A stretch of DNA of 64,000 bases from Pelobacter sp. UBA6093 (GCA_002435955.1 DIWZ01000006.1:136027-200026), one strand, 5' to 3'. Shown: positions 34,511 to 44,803, numbered from the stretch's first letter. Numbers and translations are program-made. Notes: generated by a model from the sequence alone, not told the origin.

Positions 34511-37186
34511 TCAAAGAGCGTTTTCCTCGGATTTTACCAAACAACGTTCAACAATTTCTCTCAAGTCACCAGAAAGTCCCTCCACCGAGGAAATCTCTTC
34601 CAGTTGTTGTCTCATCATTGTGCTTCTGGACTTATCGTAACGCTTCCAGGTACTGAATGCTCCGGCCAGGGTTGCGGCAACCTGAGGATTAAGTCGATCG
34701 ATTTTTACGACATACTCGGCAATCAGCTGATATCCTGAGCCATCGGTACGATGGAACCCACCAGGATTACCGCGGGCAAAAGCATGCAAAACCGAACGCA
34801 CTCGATTGGGATTACGCAAATTAAAATCCTGATGATTCAACAATACCTGCAATCTCTCAAATACAAAAGGATGGCGTGCAGTGGTCTGCACGGCAAACCA
34901 TTTGTCGAGCACCAACGGAATATGCCGCGCCTGTAGGTAAAATTTCGTCAGCGCAGCAGGGCCTTCCACCGTCTCGCTTTCTGCCAGAAGAGCCAATAAC
35001 GCAAGGCGGTCCGTCATGTTATCTGCATCATCCAACCAACCCAGGACTTTCAGCCAGAAGTTTTCTTTTGGATGGGCCGCAAGATAACCGAGGCAAACAT
35101 TTTTCAGGGCTCGGCAACCCACCTCTTTGGGGGAAATGCCATAGAGACCGGCATTTTCCTCGACACACTCCTGCCAGGTCGCCTGCCATTCACTATAAAG
35201 CTGAATGGATAACATTTCGCGAATCTTTTGACGCGCCAACAAAATCCCGTCGATATCTATTCGGGGACGTTGATCGATCAGGTAATTTTCGCTGGGAAGC
35301 ATCAACATCTGTGCAGCCAGCCCCCGATCCTCACGGCTTGACCGCAGAACTTCACGAAAAGCGTCCAACAGAACAGAGTCAACTTGAACCGCCCTTCCCG
35401 CCCGGAAACTATCAACGCCACGCATGATAACACGCGAAGTCAACTGTTGAGTGGCATCCCAACGGTTGAAGGCATCGGTATCGTGAACCATTAAAAACAT
35501 CAGATCCCGGTCGGAGTATTCATATGAAAGTTTCACGGGAGCTGAAAAATTCCGCAACAGGGATGGAACAGGTGGACACGGAACTTTCTCAAAGTGAAAA
35601 GTCTGTTCTTTTTTGCGAAGGGACAATACAGTGGTGGTATTTGAAACGACGCTGTTGTCGCCCATCAGATAAAGAGGTATCTCACGACCTGCAGAATTCA
35701 GCAATCCGACCGCCACCGGTATATGCAGCGGTTTTTTCTCTGGCTGGTCTGGCGTCGGCGGACATTCCTGGCGAAGAGTCAAACTGTATATCTGTTTAAT
35801 TGGGTCATAGTTACCCGTTGCATGAATATGTGGCGTACCTGCCTGGCTGTACCACAATCGAAACTGGGCAAGATCGATATGCGATGCATCTTCCATGGCG
35901 CCAAGAAAATCCTCAATAGTCACCGCCCGCCCGTCAAACCGTTCAAAATAGAGTTCAAGTGCTTTTCGAAATCCCTGCGTGCCTACCAGATTGCACAGCA
36001 TGCGAATAACTTCAGCGCCCTTTTCATAAACGGTAGCAGTGTAAAAGTTATTGATTTCCTGGTAGGCTTCAGGACGCACCGGGTGCGCCAGCGGTCCGGA
36101 ATCTTCCGCAAACTGGATCGTCCGCAGCTGTCGCACATCAGAGATGCGTTTTAGAGATTTGGAAACCTGGTCGGCGGAAAATTCCTGATCCCTGAAAACA
36201 GTCAACCCCTCCTTGAGACTGAGTTGAAACCAGTCCCGGCAGGTGACGCGATTACCCGTCCAGTTATGGAAGTATTCGTGTGCAACGACCTCTTCAATGG
36301 CCTGAAAGTCTGCGTCCGTGGCAGTATTTACGTCTGCCAGCACGTACTTTGAGTTAAAGATGTTGAGACCTTTGTTTTCCATTGCTCCCATGTTGAAATC
36401 ATCAACAGCTACGATCATGTAAAGATCGAGGTCGTATTCGAGCCCAAAAATTTCTTCATCCCATTGCATGGCTTTTTTGAGTGCTGCCAGCGCATGCTTC
36501 CCTCGCCCGACATTATGGCGTTCCAGGTAGATGCGCAATTCTACCTGGCGGCCTGAACGTGTAATAAACGAATCCTCTTCGCAGGCAATGTCTCCTGCAA
36601 CCAGCGCAAACAGATAACTTGGTTTAGGAAAGGGATCATGCCAGACAGCCTGATGTCGACCTTCTTCAAGATCCTCGGATTTAACCAGATTGCCGTTGGA
36701 GAGCAGTACCGGATAACACTTTTTATCTGCCACGATGGTGGTGGTAAACGTGGTCATGACATCGGGTCGATCCGGGAAAAAAGTTATGCGACGGAACCCT
36801 TCCGCTTCGCATTGCGTGCAAAACATCCCCCCCGATCGATACAACCCTTCCAAAGCCGTATTATCCTGAGGGCGGATGAGAACCGTGGTTTCCAGCTGAA
36901 AAACATCCGGGGGATGCAGGACAAGAAGACCCCGATGATCCTGAAAAAAAGCATGCCCAGGGACGTTTTCCCCATCAATTCGCATGGATTGCAGGGTCAA
37001 ATCCGTGCCATGCAGAAAAAGCGCGCTGCTTTGGTTCTGGCATGCAGGGTTGCGACGTAAAGCCATGCGTGTCCTGACAACCGCATGCGCCTCAGTGAGG
37101 TCAAACCGTAAGTTCACATCATCAACCAGAAACGGCGGAACCGTGTAATCTGCCAAATATACGGTTTTAGAAATGGATTCTGTCAT
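34511..37186 (-). CDS. pepN: Aminopeptidase N (M1 family)
   Basis: Zinc aminopeptidase of the E. coli PepN type, 891 aa, cytoplasmic (no signal peptide). The exopeptidase motif GAMENKGLNIFNSKYVLAD (about residue 263) and zinc site HEYFHNWTGNRVTCRDWFQL (about 300) with the downstream Glu in LKEGLT are present. The C-terminal helical domain is complete. It is transcribed toward tRNA-Gln and follows gltX, from which it is separated by 176 bp. Confidence 0.95.
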   Translation of the reverse strand: MTESISKTVYLADYTVPPFLVDDVNLRFDLTEAHAVVRTRMALRRNPACQNQSSALFLHGTDLTLQSMRIDGENVPGHAFFQDHRGLLVLHPPDVFQLETTVLIRPQDNTALEGLYRSGGMFCTQCEAEGFRRITFFPDRPDVMTTFTTTIVADKKCYPVLLSNGNLVKSEDLEEGRHQAVWHDPFPKPSYLFALVAGDIACEEDSFITRSGRQVELRIYLERHNVGRGKHALAALKKAMQWDEEIFGLEYDLDLYMIVAVDDFNMGAMENKGLNIFNSKYVLADVNTATDADFQAIEEVVAHEYFHNWTGNRVTCRDWFQLSLKEGLTVFRDQEFSADQVSKSLKRISDVRQLRTIQFAEDSGPLAHPVRPEAYQEINNFYTATVYEKGAEVIRMLCNLVGTQGFRKALELYFERFDGRAVTIEDFLGAMEDASHIDLAQFRLWYSQAGTPHIHATGNYDPIKQIYSLTLRQECPPTPDQPEKKPLHIPVAVGLLNSAGREIPLYLMGDNSVVSNTTTVLSLRKKEQTFHFEKVPCPPVPSLLRNFSAPVKLSYEYSDRDLMFLMVHDTDAFNRWDATQQLTSRVIMRGVDSFRAGRAVQVDSVLLDAFREVLRSSREDRGLAAQMLMLPSENYLIDQRPRIDIDGILLARQKIREMLSIQLYSEWQATWQECVEENAGLYGISPKEVGCRALKNVCLGYLAAHPKENFWLKVLGWLDDADNMTDRLALLALLAESETVEGPAALTKFYLQARHIPLVLDKWFAVQTTARHPFVFERLQVLLNHQDFNLRNPNRVRSVLHAFARGNPGGFHRTDGSGYQLIAEYVVKIDRLNPQVAATLAGAFSTWKRYDKSRSTMMRQQLEEISSVEGLSGDLREIVERCLVKSEENAL

Positions 37187-37362
37187 TCAAAAGCCCCCAT
37201 GGAATTGAACAAAACTTTCTAGTTTTCATCCGGAAACGGCCCTTTTCCCCAATCTCGGCGTCACTCCGGTTTCTCTCCGTGCCCAAACAAAACAGGGCGC
37301 TTCGCCGGATCGATAATCGGAAAAGCACCCCGTGTGTATGACGAACTGCATCTACCCTGTGC

Positions 37363-38763
37363 TCAATCGCAAAGTCGAGCGACAGCACCCTGTAATCGCG
37401 CAAGCGTTTTTTCGCGGCCGAGAATCTCCATGATAACGCAGATACTCGGTCCGTTGGTGCTCCCGGTCAGGGCAACCCTTGCAGGTTGTGCTAGTTTGCC
37501 GAATTTCAATCCGGTGGCCTGAAGAACTCCTTTAAAAACCTCGTCCAGAACCTCCTCTTTCCAGTCGTGGCAGGCCTCAAGCGCAGCGAACAGGGTTTCG
37601 AATATTTCCCCGATATCCCTGGTAAGGAATTTTGCCGCGGCAGTTTCATCGAATTGAACTTCGGTACCAAAAAAACATTGAGCCTGCTGGGCCATTTCGA
37701 CCAGGGTTTTGGAACGGTCCTGGAGCGCCACGACAATGGCCTCAAGCTCGGGACCGGGGGAAACTTCAATGCCTTCTTGTTTTAAATGCTCGCAAAGCAA
37801 TACAGCGAGCCGGGCCGGGTGACCGGTTTTGATGTAATGGCTGTTAAGCCACAAAAGTTTTTCAGGGTTGAAAACACTGGCCGATTTTCCGACATTCTCT
37901 AGACTGAACAGATTGATCAGCTCTTCCATGGAAAAAATTTCCTGGTCGCCATGTGACCAGCCGAGACGAACCAGGTAGTTTACCAAAGCCTCGGGCAGAT
38001 ATCCCATATCCCTGTAGGCCATAACGGAGGTGGCGCCATGGCGCTTGGACAAGCGGCTCTTGTCAGCCCCGAGAATCATCGGTACGTGAGCGAATTCGGG
38101 CACTGGATACCCGAGGGCTTCATACAGCATGATCTGGCGAGGAGTATTGTTAATATGATCATCGCCACGCAGAACGAGATTTATTTTCATCTCCGCATCA
38201 TCGACCACAACGACAAAATTATAGGTCGGGGTACTATCGGTGCGCTGAAGGATCAAATCATCCAGCTCTTCGTTTTGAAAGGTAATGTCGCCTTTGATGC
38301 GATCGTTGAAAGTGGTCGCGCCTTCCTGGGGCGCTTTGAATCGAACCACGTACGGCTGGTTTTCGATCGTGGCCTGGCGTTGCCTGCATGTACCATCGTA
38401 CTTGGGTTTACGCCCCTGCGTAAGAGCCAGTTCACGTTTTTGTTCGAGTTCCTCTGCCGTGCAATAACAGCGATACGCTTTACCTTCGGTAACAAGTTGC
38501 TGGATTTTGGCGCGATATAAATCGAATCGGTCTGACTGATAGACCGGTCCTTCGTCGCAGGCCATGCCTAGCCAATCCATGGCCTGCAAAATGGCATCTA
38601 CCGATTCTTGAGTCGAACGGGCCACATCCGTGTCCTCAATCCTGAGAACAAAAGTACCTTGCTCTTTGCGGGCCAGTAGGAAATTGAACAGAGCGGTTCT
38701 TGCCCCTCCGATATGTAGATAGCCTGTAGGACTGGGCGCAAACCTGACGCGCAACTTGGACAT
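37363..38763 (-). CDS. gltX: Glutamyl-tRNA synthetase
   Basis: Class I synthetase charging tRNA-Glu, 466 aa. The HIGH motif appears as SPTGYLHIGGARTALFNFLL and the KMSKS equivalent as DKSRLSKRHGATSV. The ATG at 38763 (MSKLRVRFAPSP) follows AGGAG; upstream codons in frame are unconserved. No gltX-like second copy or glnS is in the window, so whether it also charges tRNA-Gln cannot be judged. Confidence 0.96.
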   Translation of the reverse strand: MSKLRVRFAPSPTGYLHIGGARTALFNFLLARKEQGTFVLRIEDTDVARSTQESVDAILQAMDWLGMACDEGPVYQSDRFDLYRAKIQQLVTEGKAYRCYCTAEELEQKRELALTQGRKPKYDGTCRQRQATIENQPYVVRFKAPQEGATTFNDRIKGDITFQNEELDDLILQRTDSTPTYNFVVVVDDAEMKINLVLRGDDHINNTPRQIMLYEALGYPVPEFAHVPMILGADKSRLSKRHGATSVMAYRDMGYLPEALVNYLVRLGWSHGDQEIFSMEELINLFSLENVGKSASVFNPEKLLWLNSHYIKTGHPARLAVLLCEHLKQEGIEVSPGPELEAIVVALQDRSKTLVEMAQQAQCFFGTEVQFDETAAAKFLTRDIGEIFETLFAALEACHDWKEEVLDEVFKGVLQATGLKFGKLAQPARVALTGSTNGPSICVIMEILGREKTLARLQGAVARLCD

Positions 38764-38780
38764 CACATTCTCCTGTAAAC

Positions 38781-38816
38781 GTAAAAATAACAATGGGCTG
38801 TCAGTTGGACAGCCCA
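38781..38816 (-). terminator. Terminator between the Memo-family gene and gltX
   Basis: TGGGCTGTC and GACAGCCCA pair (9 bp) around a 5-nt loop, followed on the minus strand by a T-rich tract (TTGTTATTTTTAC). It lies only about 18 bp upstream of the gltX start, so a gltX promoter must overlap it, or it acts as an attenuator. Confidence 0.7.
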
Positions 38817-38877
38817 CACTTTTATACTGCAACGGCTATATCTTGACAAGAAGTATTTGGTTAAATGACGGGCCCGA

Positions 38878-39681
38878 CTATTCGACAATAACCCCCGCAT
38901 AGCCGACAACCTCGGACTGATCACCGGTAACGTCGCCAGAATTTCCATAACAAACCAGACTGCCTTTTTTGGCGCCAAGATATCTGGCAGCGGCCAGCAT
39001 GACCACAGTGGAAACGACCCCACACATACTGATATGTTCGCTGGTGACGGTTCGGTACAACCCTTCCGGATCAAGGGCGCAGACATGGTCAAGTGCCATC
39101 CGATCCTTTTTGCGAGCAGAATTACCAGGTTCATAATGGGTCATGTCTGAACTGGCGACGATCAGGGTTGGCTCCGATTCTGTCTCAAGAGCCCTACCGA
39201 TAGCTTCGCCTAAGGACAATAATTCTTCAAGCGGGACGGGGGCAAGACATAGAGGTACAATCTTGGCGCTGGGAGCTTTTACTTGAATGAAGGGAATCTG
39301 AACTTCCAGAGAATGTTCAAAACGATGTGCGAGGTCATCAGCTACCAAACGAGGATATGCTTTGAGAATTTTATCTGCGAGATTTTCAGCAATCAGGACT
39401 TCTCCCAGCGGAGTCACCCAACTTCCCCTGGTGAAAATGGCCAAGGATTCTCCATAACCGGTATGATTCGGTCCGATAACAAGCACCCTTGAAGGGATAT
39501 TCACCTCACCAAAAGTCCGACCTGCGAAGCTTCCGGAAAAAACATACCCGGCATGCGGAACCATAAGTCCGTGCACTGTTCTCGAAGCTGCGGTCTTATC
39601 GAGAAACCCCTCCACCATGGAACGCAAGCTTTCCGGATCTGCAGGATAAAACTGACCAGCAACAGCAGGCATGCGACGCAT
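38878..39681 (-). CDS. Memo-family protein (AmmeMemoRadiSam system protein B)
   Basis: A 267-aa Memo/MEMO1-like protein related to extradiol dioxygenase folds. It starts MRRMPAVAGQFYPADP, with LMVPHAGYVFSGSFAGRTF, VIGPNHTGYG, EHSLEVQIPFI and SSDMTHYEPG bearing the His/Asp metal-type residues. The ATG at 39681 follows GGGAGG; the longer frame to 39723 lacks a site. The AMMECR1 and radical-SAM partners usually grouped with this family are not adjacent. Confidence 0.9.
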   Translation of the reverse strand: MRRMPAVAGQFYPADPESLRSMVEGFLDKTAASRTVHGLMVPHAGYVFSGSFAGRTFGEVNIPSRVLVIGPNHTGYGESLAIFTRGSWVTPLGEVLIAENLADKILKAYPRLVADDLAHRFEHSLEVQIPFIQVKAPSAKIVPLCLAPVPLEELLSLGEAIGRALETESEPTLIVASSDMTHYEPGNSARKKDRMALDHVCALDPEGLYRTVTSEHISMCGVVSTVVMLAAARYLGAKKGSLVCYGNSGDVTGDQSEVVGYAGVIVE

Positions 39682-39913
39682 AACAACCTCCCTGTCCACT
39701 GAATAAGGGGCTTTTCTCGACATAACACCCAGGAGGTGGAAGCCTGTTTCGCCATGCTCTTCGTGGACGTTTCACTTTATCATGAATCATCTCTTTAGCA
39801 ATCCCCACGCTCTGTAGTGCAGAATGGTGATTATGAAATTCAGGGTGAAGAGCGAAGCCAGTGTTCCTGTGGTACGCCTTTTTGCACTGGCGAGGTGTTG
39901 TCTCTGTTTGGAG

Positions 39914-39950
39914 AAAAAAAAGAGCCGGCGAAATGATCGCCGGCTCTTTT
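39914..39950 (-). terminator. Terminator of tRNA-Cys
   Basis: On the minus strand AAGAGCCGGCGA pairs with TCGCCGGCTCTT and is followed by at least seven T residues, just beyond the tRNA 3' end. Confidence 0.9.
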
Positions 39951-39959
39951 AATTTTTTA

Positions 39960-40033
<74 letters not shown>

Positions 40034-40124
40034 TCATGTCTCAAAAGCCCGATAGTGATACCAGATCGTCCGCCTGAGTGTCAAGCGGAAAAAATCCATG
40101 AACTGTTTATGTAACGAGAATCCT

Positions 40125-42158
40125 TCATTGTTCCCGCAAATTGCGAATAAGCTGGACATATTCATGCTGGTCATAGGGGATTTCATAAAATAGCGCCCTC
40201 AAAAAACCATGCTCAGGACCATCAAGTGAACCATATAGTTTATTTTTAAGCCTGGTAAAGGGATAAACTTTGCCATCATTGAGAATCCCGTCCACCCTGG
40301 AAGCAAAAACTCCTGCCTGAGAAGAACTCTGGTCAAGCAGGATCAATGGCTGAGTCTCGGAAAAATCTGCCTTGCCAAGGCTTGCCATCAAGGGGTCTAT
40401 CGCGGCGTCATCACCGGTACGGGCATCGAATACCTTTTCCAGGACAATAGCCTTGCGATAAAAACCATCCTCCGTGCCTTCCGATTCCCGGATGACATTA
40501 AGGAAGGTATAAGCATTCAGCATGATTCCAGGGATATTTTTACTGACATGTCCCATCATGGCGTTAAACGGGGTATCATGATTGGCCTGCCACATACCCG
40601 CGACCTTGGACTGCTCCAGTCGTTTTGCGATAGGAGTCATATGCCGGAAGTAGTCTTCGACGCGTCCGTCCAGATTGGCTTGATAAGCCAATTGCAAAAT
40701 GTTCGTGACGTCGAAAGGGAACAATTCGATGGCCTGCAACTGATAGGCAAAAAACCGTGAGTGTGCTTCTACCCCGGTATTGAATGCAGACAGCTGCTGA
40801 TACAGATCGGCAAGCTCACGGGCAGCATACGCGGCAAGGAAATAAGCATTGTCGGGAACGATATCCTGATCAATACGCGCATGTCTCTGGAAAAGAGCGC
40901 AATATTTCAAAAGCGGACTTTCGACCGGGAATAGTGTTTCAATTTCATAGGCGTTGCGACGCGACTTGTAGTAATCGGCAAGTATGATGGAAAGCTTGCC
41001 GGATGCATCCCACAGGCGATGCATCGACATCAGATAATGACCCCGCTTGTAATACCCGTCGGCGACATAACCGTTTACCTGACGCGAATGCTGCGCCAGG
41101 CCATCGTACAGCTCGATACCCTTGTCCAGATGGGCAACCGCCATACCTGGCACCTGTTCAAAGAAACGGATCGTGGCAACGGGATCGTCAGAGTCGCTCA
41201 TGCGCCTTGTAACATAGGTCAAAAAGCCCATGTACTGGGACATGATCGTCGCCCTGCCCTTGTTGGTATCCGCCCAGGAATAAGCCAATTGATAGAATTT
41301 GCGGGCAGCATTAAATTTGGCTACCAGCATGTCCGGGTCGGTTGCAGATTCAAAGTCATTACGATTGGCGGTACCTTCAAGAAAGGCGACGGCAAAGTTC
41401 AGGTTGTAGTTGTCGGAGGAAACCCCATCCATACGTTCGGCTATCGCTTTTACGAGAATTTTATAGCCATTTTCTAGTGAGAGTTTATTGCCGATGGATA
41501 GAATAACCGTGCCAAGAGGAGCAAGATTGGGCATTTCCTGTTCAATGATGGCACGTCGAATAACCAGGTGGGCAATATTCTCATACAGGTGGGGCAACTC
41601 CTTGACAAACCCGACCTTGGCACGATCGGCGTCCATGAGAATGTCATCGACTTCCTGTTTTAGCACGACATTTTCCCAAAGGGAGAAGACCGAGGTGACA
41701 AAACGAGGGCTGTCTTTGGCCGCCATCTGCCGATAGGCCACAAACAGATGCTTCCAGAAAGTCACATCTCCCTGCGATTGCTTGTCGGAGAAAACGGATA
41801 GCGCCGTTTCGGCATTGTCCAGATGGACAATTTCGTCGCTCTTCAAAAACAGGCAGAACTCCGCCAGGGCAAGCCGGTAGAAATCCGCCAAAGGCTTGCC
41901 GGCAAGCAACGCATCCTGTTGCAAGCGGCCATCGGGCCCGGCATCGGAAACGAGGGTCTGCATCAAACCATCGCGGTAAGACTCAAGACTTTCACCATAC
42001 TCCGTGCCCTTTTCCTGCAAAAGACTCTGCAAATCGCTCTTTGGATACCAACTGAAACGATAAGCGACATCCAGCAGACTATCCCACTGGGACGCTCCGG
42101 CCATAGCCGGCAAGACCAACAGCACTCCAAGAATGATTCCCATTTTCAACGATTTCAT
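40125..42158 (-). CDS. Large periplasmic protein of unknown function in a TonB-like module
   Basis: I do not recognise this 677-aa protein. It has a signal peptide (MKSLKMGIILGVLLVLPAMA, cleavage near GAS), no further membrane segments, and a mostly helical, aromatic-rich mature chain that reads like a repeat-type helical scaffold, although no clean TPR consensus is visible. The ATG at 42158 is 16 bp after the TonB-like gene's stop, with GTGAGG upstream. It is last in a run of lipoprotein, ExbB-like, ExbD-like and TonB-like genes, so it may be a periplasmic partner of that motor. Confidence 0.75.
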   Translation of the reverse strand: MKSLKMGIILGVLLVLPAMAGASQWDSLLDVAYRFSWYPKSDLQSLLQEKGTEYGESLESYRDGLMQTLVSDAGPDGRLQQDALLAGKPLADFYRLALAEFCLFLKSDEIVHLDNAETALSVFSDKQSQGDVTFWKHLFVAYRQMAAKDSPRFVTSVFSLWENVVLKQEVDDILMDADRAKVGFVKELPHLYENIAHLVIRRAIIEQEMPNLAPLGTVILSIGNKLSLENGYKILVKAIAERMDGVSSDNYNLNFAVAFLEGTANRNDFESATDPDMLVAKFNAARKFYQLAYSWADTNKGRATIMSQYMGFLTYVTRRMSDSDDPVATIRFFEQVPGMAVAHLDKGIELYDGLAQHSRQVNGYVADGYYKRGHYLMSMHRLWDASGKLSIILADYYKSRRNAYEIETLFPVESPLLKYCALFQRHARIDQDIVPDNAYFLAAYAARELADLYQQLSAFNTGVEAHSRFFAYQLQAIELFPFDVTNILQLAYQANLDGRVEDYFRHMTPIAKRLEQSKVAGMWQANHDTPFNAMMGHVSKNIPGIMLNAYTFLNVIRESEGTEDGFYRKAIVLEKVFDARTGDDAAIDPLMASLGKADFSETQPLILLDQSSSQAGVFASRVDGILNDGKVYPFTRLKNKLYGSLDGPEHGFLRALFYEIPYDQHEYVQLIRNLREQ

Positions 42159-42174
42159 TGCGCTAGCCTCACTT

Positions 42175-43572
42175 CTAGGGATTAATGCATTGTATAGCCG
42201 TGCGAAGCGCCTCGCACCGGTCAACAAATTTTTCGGGATTAAAGAGATCAACCTGCAGGGTGTAACCGTTTTCCGTATTTTTGAAGAAGAAAACCATGTT
42301 GCGGATGGAACATTTGCCATCCGTATCTAATGCGGCAGCAAGGGATGTTTTCAATGTCCATTCGGCATTGGGATCGATACAGGCCTTTAGCTGATTCAGG
42401 CTGATCATGCGGGCCGGATCGTAGTGTCCATCCTCGACTCCATCGAAGCTGATGCTGCCGGAGACCAGACCATCCCCCGCCGGGCTCGAAGCGGATACCG
42501 TGCCGCCCAAGGATCCTGCGGCCTTCCCCGAACCGACCAGAGACGGAACTTCAACCTCACCGGTACCTCCGATCAATCCGACCCGCTCACCAGTGCTACG
42601 CTTGGCGCCAACAGGGGCCTGGACAGAGGCGACGTCCTTCACACCGGAATTGGCCAAATTGCCACCAACTCTGGACGACCGGCGAATGGCAACTTCTCCA
42701 CCGCCATCACCGGGGACAAAGGACTTTGCACTGCCTCCTCCGCGCAAACTTTGAGCAGTATGGGCCATTTTGAAATTTTTCTGTATGCCACCACTCGATG
42801 GCAGATCGACCTCGGTTCCGGAGGCTGTGGAAAGCCCGGGTTGTGCGCGTTTTGGAAGTGCCGTGGGTGAAACGCCTGGCGACTTGCTGCTATATCGATC
42901 ATTCAAACTCGAAGATGCCACCAGCGTTTCCTTCCGCATGGGTAGCTCAAACGTTGCAGCAGGGTTGCCTTCGGGAACCGGGCCGGCAACAACCGGGGTC
43001 TCCCGGTACTGGCGCGCAATAGTGCGCGGGCCTGGCAAGGCTGTGTCCCGGATGGGCCTGTCAGGCAAAACGGCGACCCGAGAAGGTAATTCGATTGTTC
43101 TTTTTTTGGGAGGCGTAAGTACCACAGTCTGTGGCGGCTCGGCTGGTTTGGGTAATGGACGGGCGACCGGTTTTTCAGGGCGCATTACCGGTTGGAGATC
43201 TAGTGCCACCTGGGGTTCCACGGTGACAGTAGGAATTTCGTGAACGGATTCTTCCAACATCGTGGCGATAATTTCAAGTGGAGGAGGATCTTGCAGCTCG
43301 ATAGCGGGCAGATAAAAACTTGCCAGACCGAACAGGATGATCATGCCCAGGGAAACCGCTAAAACCGAAAACACCTGTAAAACCGGCAGGTCCCGTTTCA
43401 CCAAGGCCGCCCACATCGCCCAGATACTTTTGGGAGATTCGTATAGGCGGCGCTCTATCGCAGCGGTTCCGTGCGGCAGTTTTCTTCGATCGTCGAAGAT
43501 ATCTTGAGTCGCACGCGGTTGAGGAATATTGCAGACACCCCAACCATATTGACTTTCCCTCAAAAATATCAT
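42175..43572 (-). CDS. TonB-like membrane-anchored protein
   Basis: A 465-aa protein with a cytoplasmic N-terminus (about 65 residues), one membrane segment (VFSVLAVSLGMIILFGLASF, about 67-88) and a Pro/Lys-rich linker (PEKPVARPLPKPAEPPQ, about 132-148). A Gly/Ser-rich low-complexity stretch (about 230-370) follows. The C-terminal domain of about 75 residues has four cysteines and shows no standard TonB-C motif. The ATG overlaps the ExbD-like stop (ATGA). The layout is TonB-like; the C-terminal domain is unfamiliar. Confidence 0.8.
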   Translation of the reverse strand: MIFLRESQYGWGVCNIPQPRATQDIFDDRRKLPHGTAAIERRLYESPKSIWAMWAALVKRDLPVLQVFSVLAVSLGMIILFGLASFYLPAIELQDPPPLEIIATMLEESVHEIPTVTVEPQVALDLQPVMRPEKPVARPLPKPAEPPQTVVLTPPKKRTIELPSRVAVLPDRPIRDTALPGPRTIARQYRETPVVAGPVPEGNPAATFELPMRKETLVASSSLNDRYSSKSPGVSPTALPKRAQPGLSTASGTEVDLPSSGGIQKNFKMAHTAQSLRGGGSAKSFVPGDGGGEVAIRRSSRVGGNLANSGVKDVASVQAPVGAKRSTGERVGLIGGTGEVEVPSLVGSGKAAGSLGGTVSASSPAGDGLVSGSISFDGVEDGHYDPARMISLNQLKACIDPNAEWTLKTSLAAALDTDGKCSIRNMVFFFKNTENGYTLQVDLFNPEKFVDRCEALRTAIQCINP

Positions 43573-44042
43573 GGTACAGAATCTCCACCGACAGTTTCGG
43601 TTTGTACAACAGTACGGCTATCTGTCCATACTTTGGCTATAACGCCCGCGGCGTACAGGAAATCCTGACTCAGGGAACTCTTCTCGGGTAGAAGCATGGG
43701 GCGGATATTGCGCTGTTGGAGTGCAAGGAGCTCCGGCAATAATTCTTCCTTTGTGAGAATCTTGCCATCATCCCCGGATACGACCTTCCCTATCCCGGCT
43801 CTGAGCAGACGATAAGGCGTAGGGTGTTTTTCCGATACGGCGAATACTTGCAATTCCCATACTTCCCGAGCAGTGGCAACCGGGTCCAACTGCCCGTGTT
43901 CAGGGACTACCGGAACATCCATTTCGGCCAGTTTAATGGTAATATTGTTGGGCGCACTCGGGATCAGGCTAAGGCTTATTAACAGCAGAAAAGCCAGATC
44001 CGTAAAAGAAAAAAGCCAGGTTTGGCTGTTCTTCATTTTCAT
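43569..44042 (-). CDS. ExbD/TolR-like protein
   Basis: A 157-aa protein with a short cytoplasmic N-terminus, one membrane segment beginning FSFTDLAFLLLISLSLIPS that carries the essential intramembrane Asp of ExbD/TolR, and a periplasmic domain. I chose the ATG at 44042 (MKMKNSQTW) over GTG/TTG codons a few residues upstream. It follows the ExbB-like gene closely and overlaps the TonB-like gene. Confidence 0.85.
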   Translation of the reverse strand: MKMKNSQTWLFSFTDLAFLLLISLSLIPSAPNNITIKLAEMDVPVVPEHGQLDPVATAREVWELQVFAVSEKHPTPYRLLRAGIGKVVSGDDGKILTKEELLPELLALQQRNIRPMLLPEKSSLSQDFLYAAGVIAKVWTDSRTVVQTETVGGDSVP

Positions 44043-44056
44043 AACGGTCACCAACC

Positions 44057-44728
44057 TTAAAGATCTGACGAATCGTCCGCCAATTGTGCCATGGCAGCCA
44101 ATCCCTCATCGATTCGCCTGTGTGCCAGGGCATAAAATACTTTGCGCATGAACTCAAGAAAGGTGAAACAGATGAGCGCTATAAAGGTGGTGTAAAGGGC
44201 GGTAGCGATGCCTGCTACGGTAACTTCACTATTGAGGGTTCCGGAATTTGAAAGAAAATGCACAACCATACCGATAATGGTTCCGATAAAACCCAGTGGA
44301 GGCATTAAATTTGCCATCATACCGACGGGGTCCAGAAATTTTTCTTCGAAATAACGTTCGCTGAATTGAAAAGCGGCATCTCGGATAAAGGCATCGGGCG
44401 GGATGACCTTGTCGGTAGTCCCACGCTGTTGCTCTTGCTTATAGTGCAACTTGGTGCGTGCAAAAAAGGATGCCGAAATCAGCGCAAGTGGCATTGCTAT
44501 GTCAGCCGTCATATTGTACAGCGGCTTGCGGCTGTTGAGCTTGGTGAAATCGTAAAATGCCAATGCCCGGAACGACTGGAAGGATTTCATGAGAGCAAAA
44601 CCGAAAATGCAGGCCATAATCAGGTAAACGATAAGCTGCAACAGCCCTGAATAGCTATTGATCAAATAGGTTAAGACATCGATGATACCGTTGGACAATA
44701 CGTTAAAAATGTTATCTTGCTGTGGCAT
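44057..44728 (-). CDS. MotA/TolQ/ExbB-like proton-channel protein
   Basis: A 223-aa membrane protein with a first segment (LLQLIVYLIMACIFGFALM), a cytoplasmic loop and two later segments including PPLGFIGTIIGMVVHFLSNS, the conserved MotA/ExbB region, and GIATALYTTFIALICFTFLEF. The ATG at 44728 (MPQQDNIF) has GAGG eight bases upstream. With the ExbD-like protein it would form a proton-driven stator; the direction of use is inferred from the adjacent TonB-like gene. Confidence 0.87.
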   Translation of the reverse strand: MPQQDNIFNVLSNGIIDVLTYLINSYSGLLQLIVYLIMACIFGFALMKSFQSFRALAFYDFTKLNSRKPLYNMTADIAMPLALISASFFARTKLHYKQEQQRGTTDKVIPPDAFIRDAAFQFSERYFEEKFLDPVGMMANLMPPLGFIGTIIGMVVHFLSNSGTLNSEVTVAGIATALYTTFIALICFTFLEFMRKVFYALAHRRIDEGLAAMAQLADDSSDL

Positions 44729-44803
44729 ATACATCACCTCTGAAATAGTTACAATTTGTCCCACGGGGTTTGCCCGCAATGTGGGGAAGTCGAATGGTTT
44801 GCG

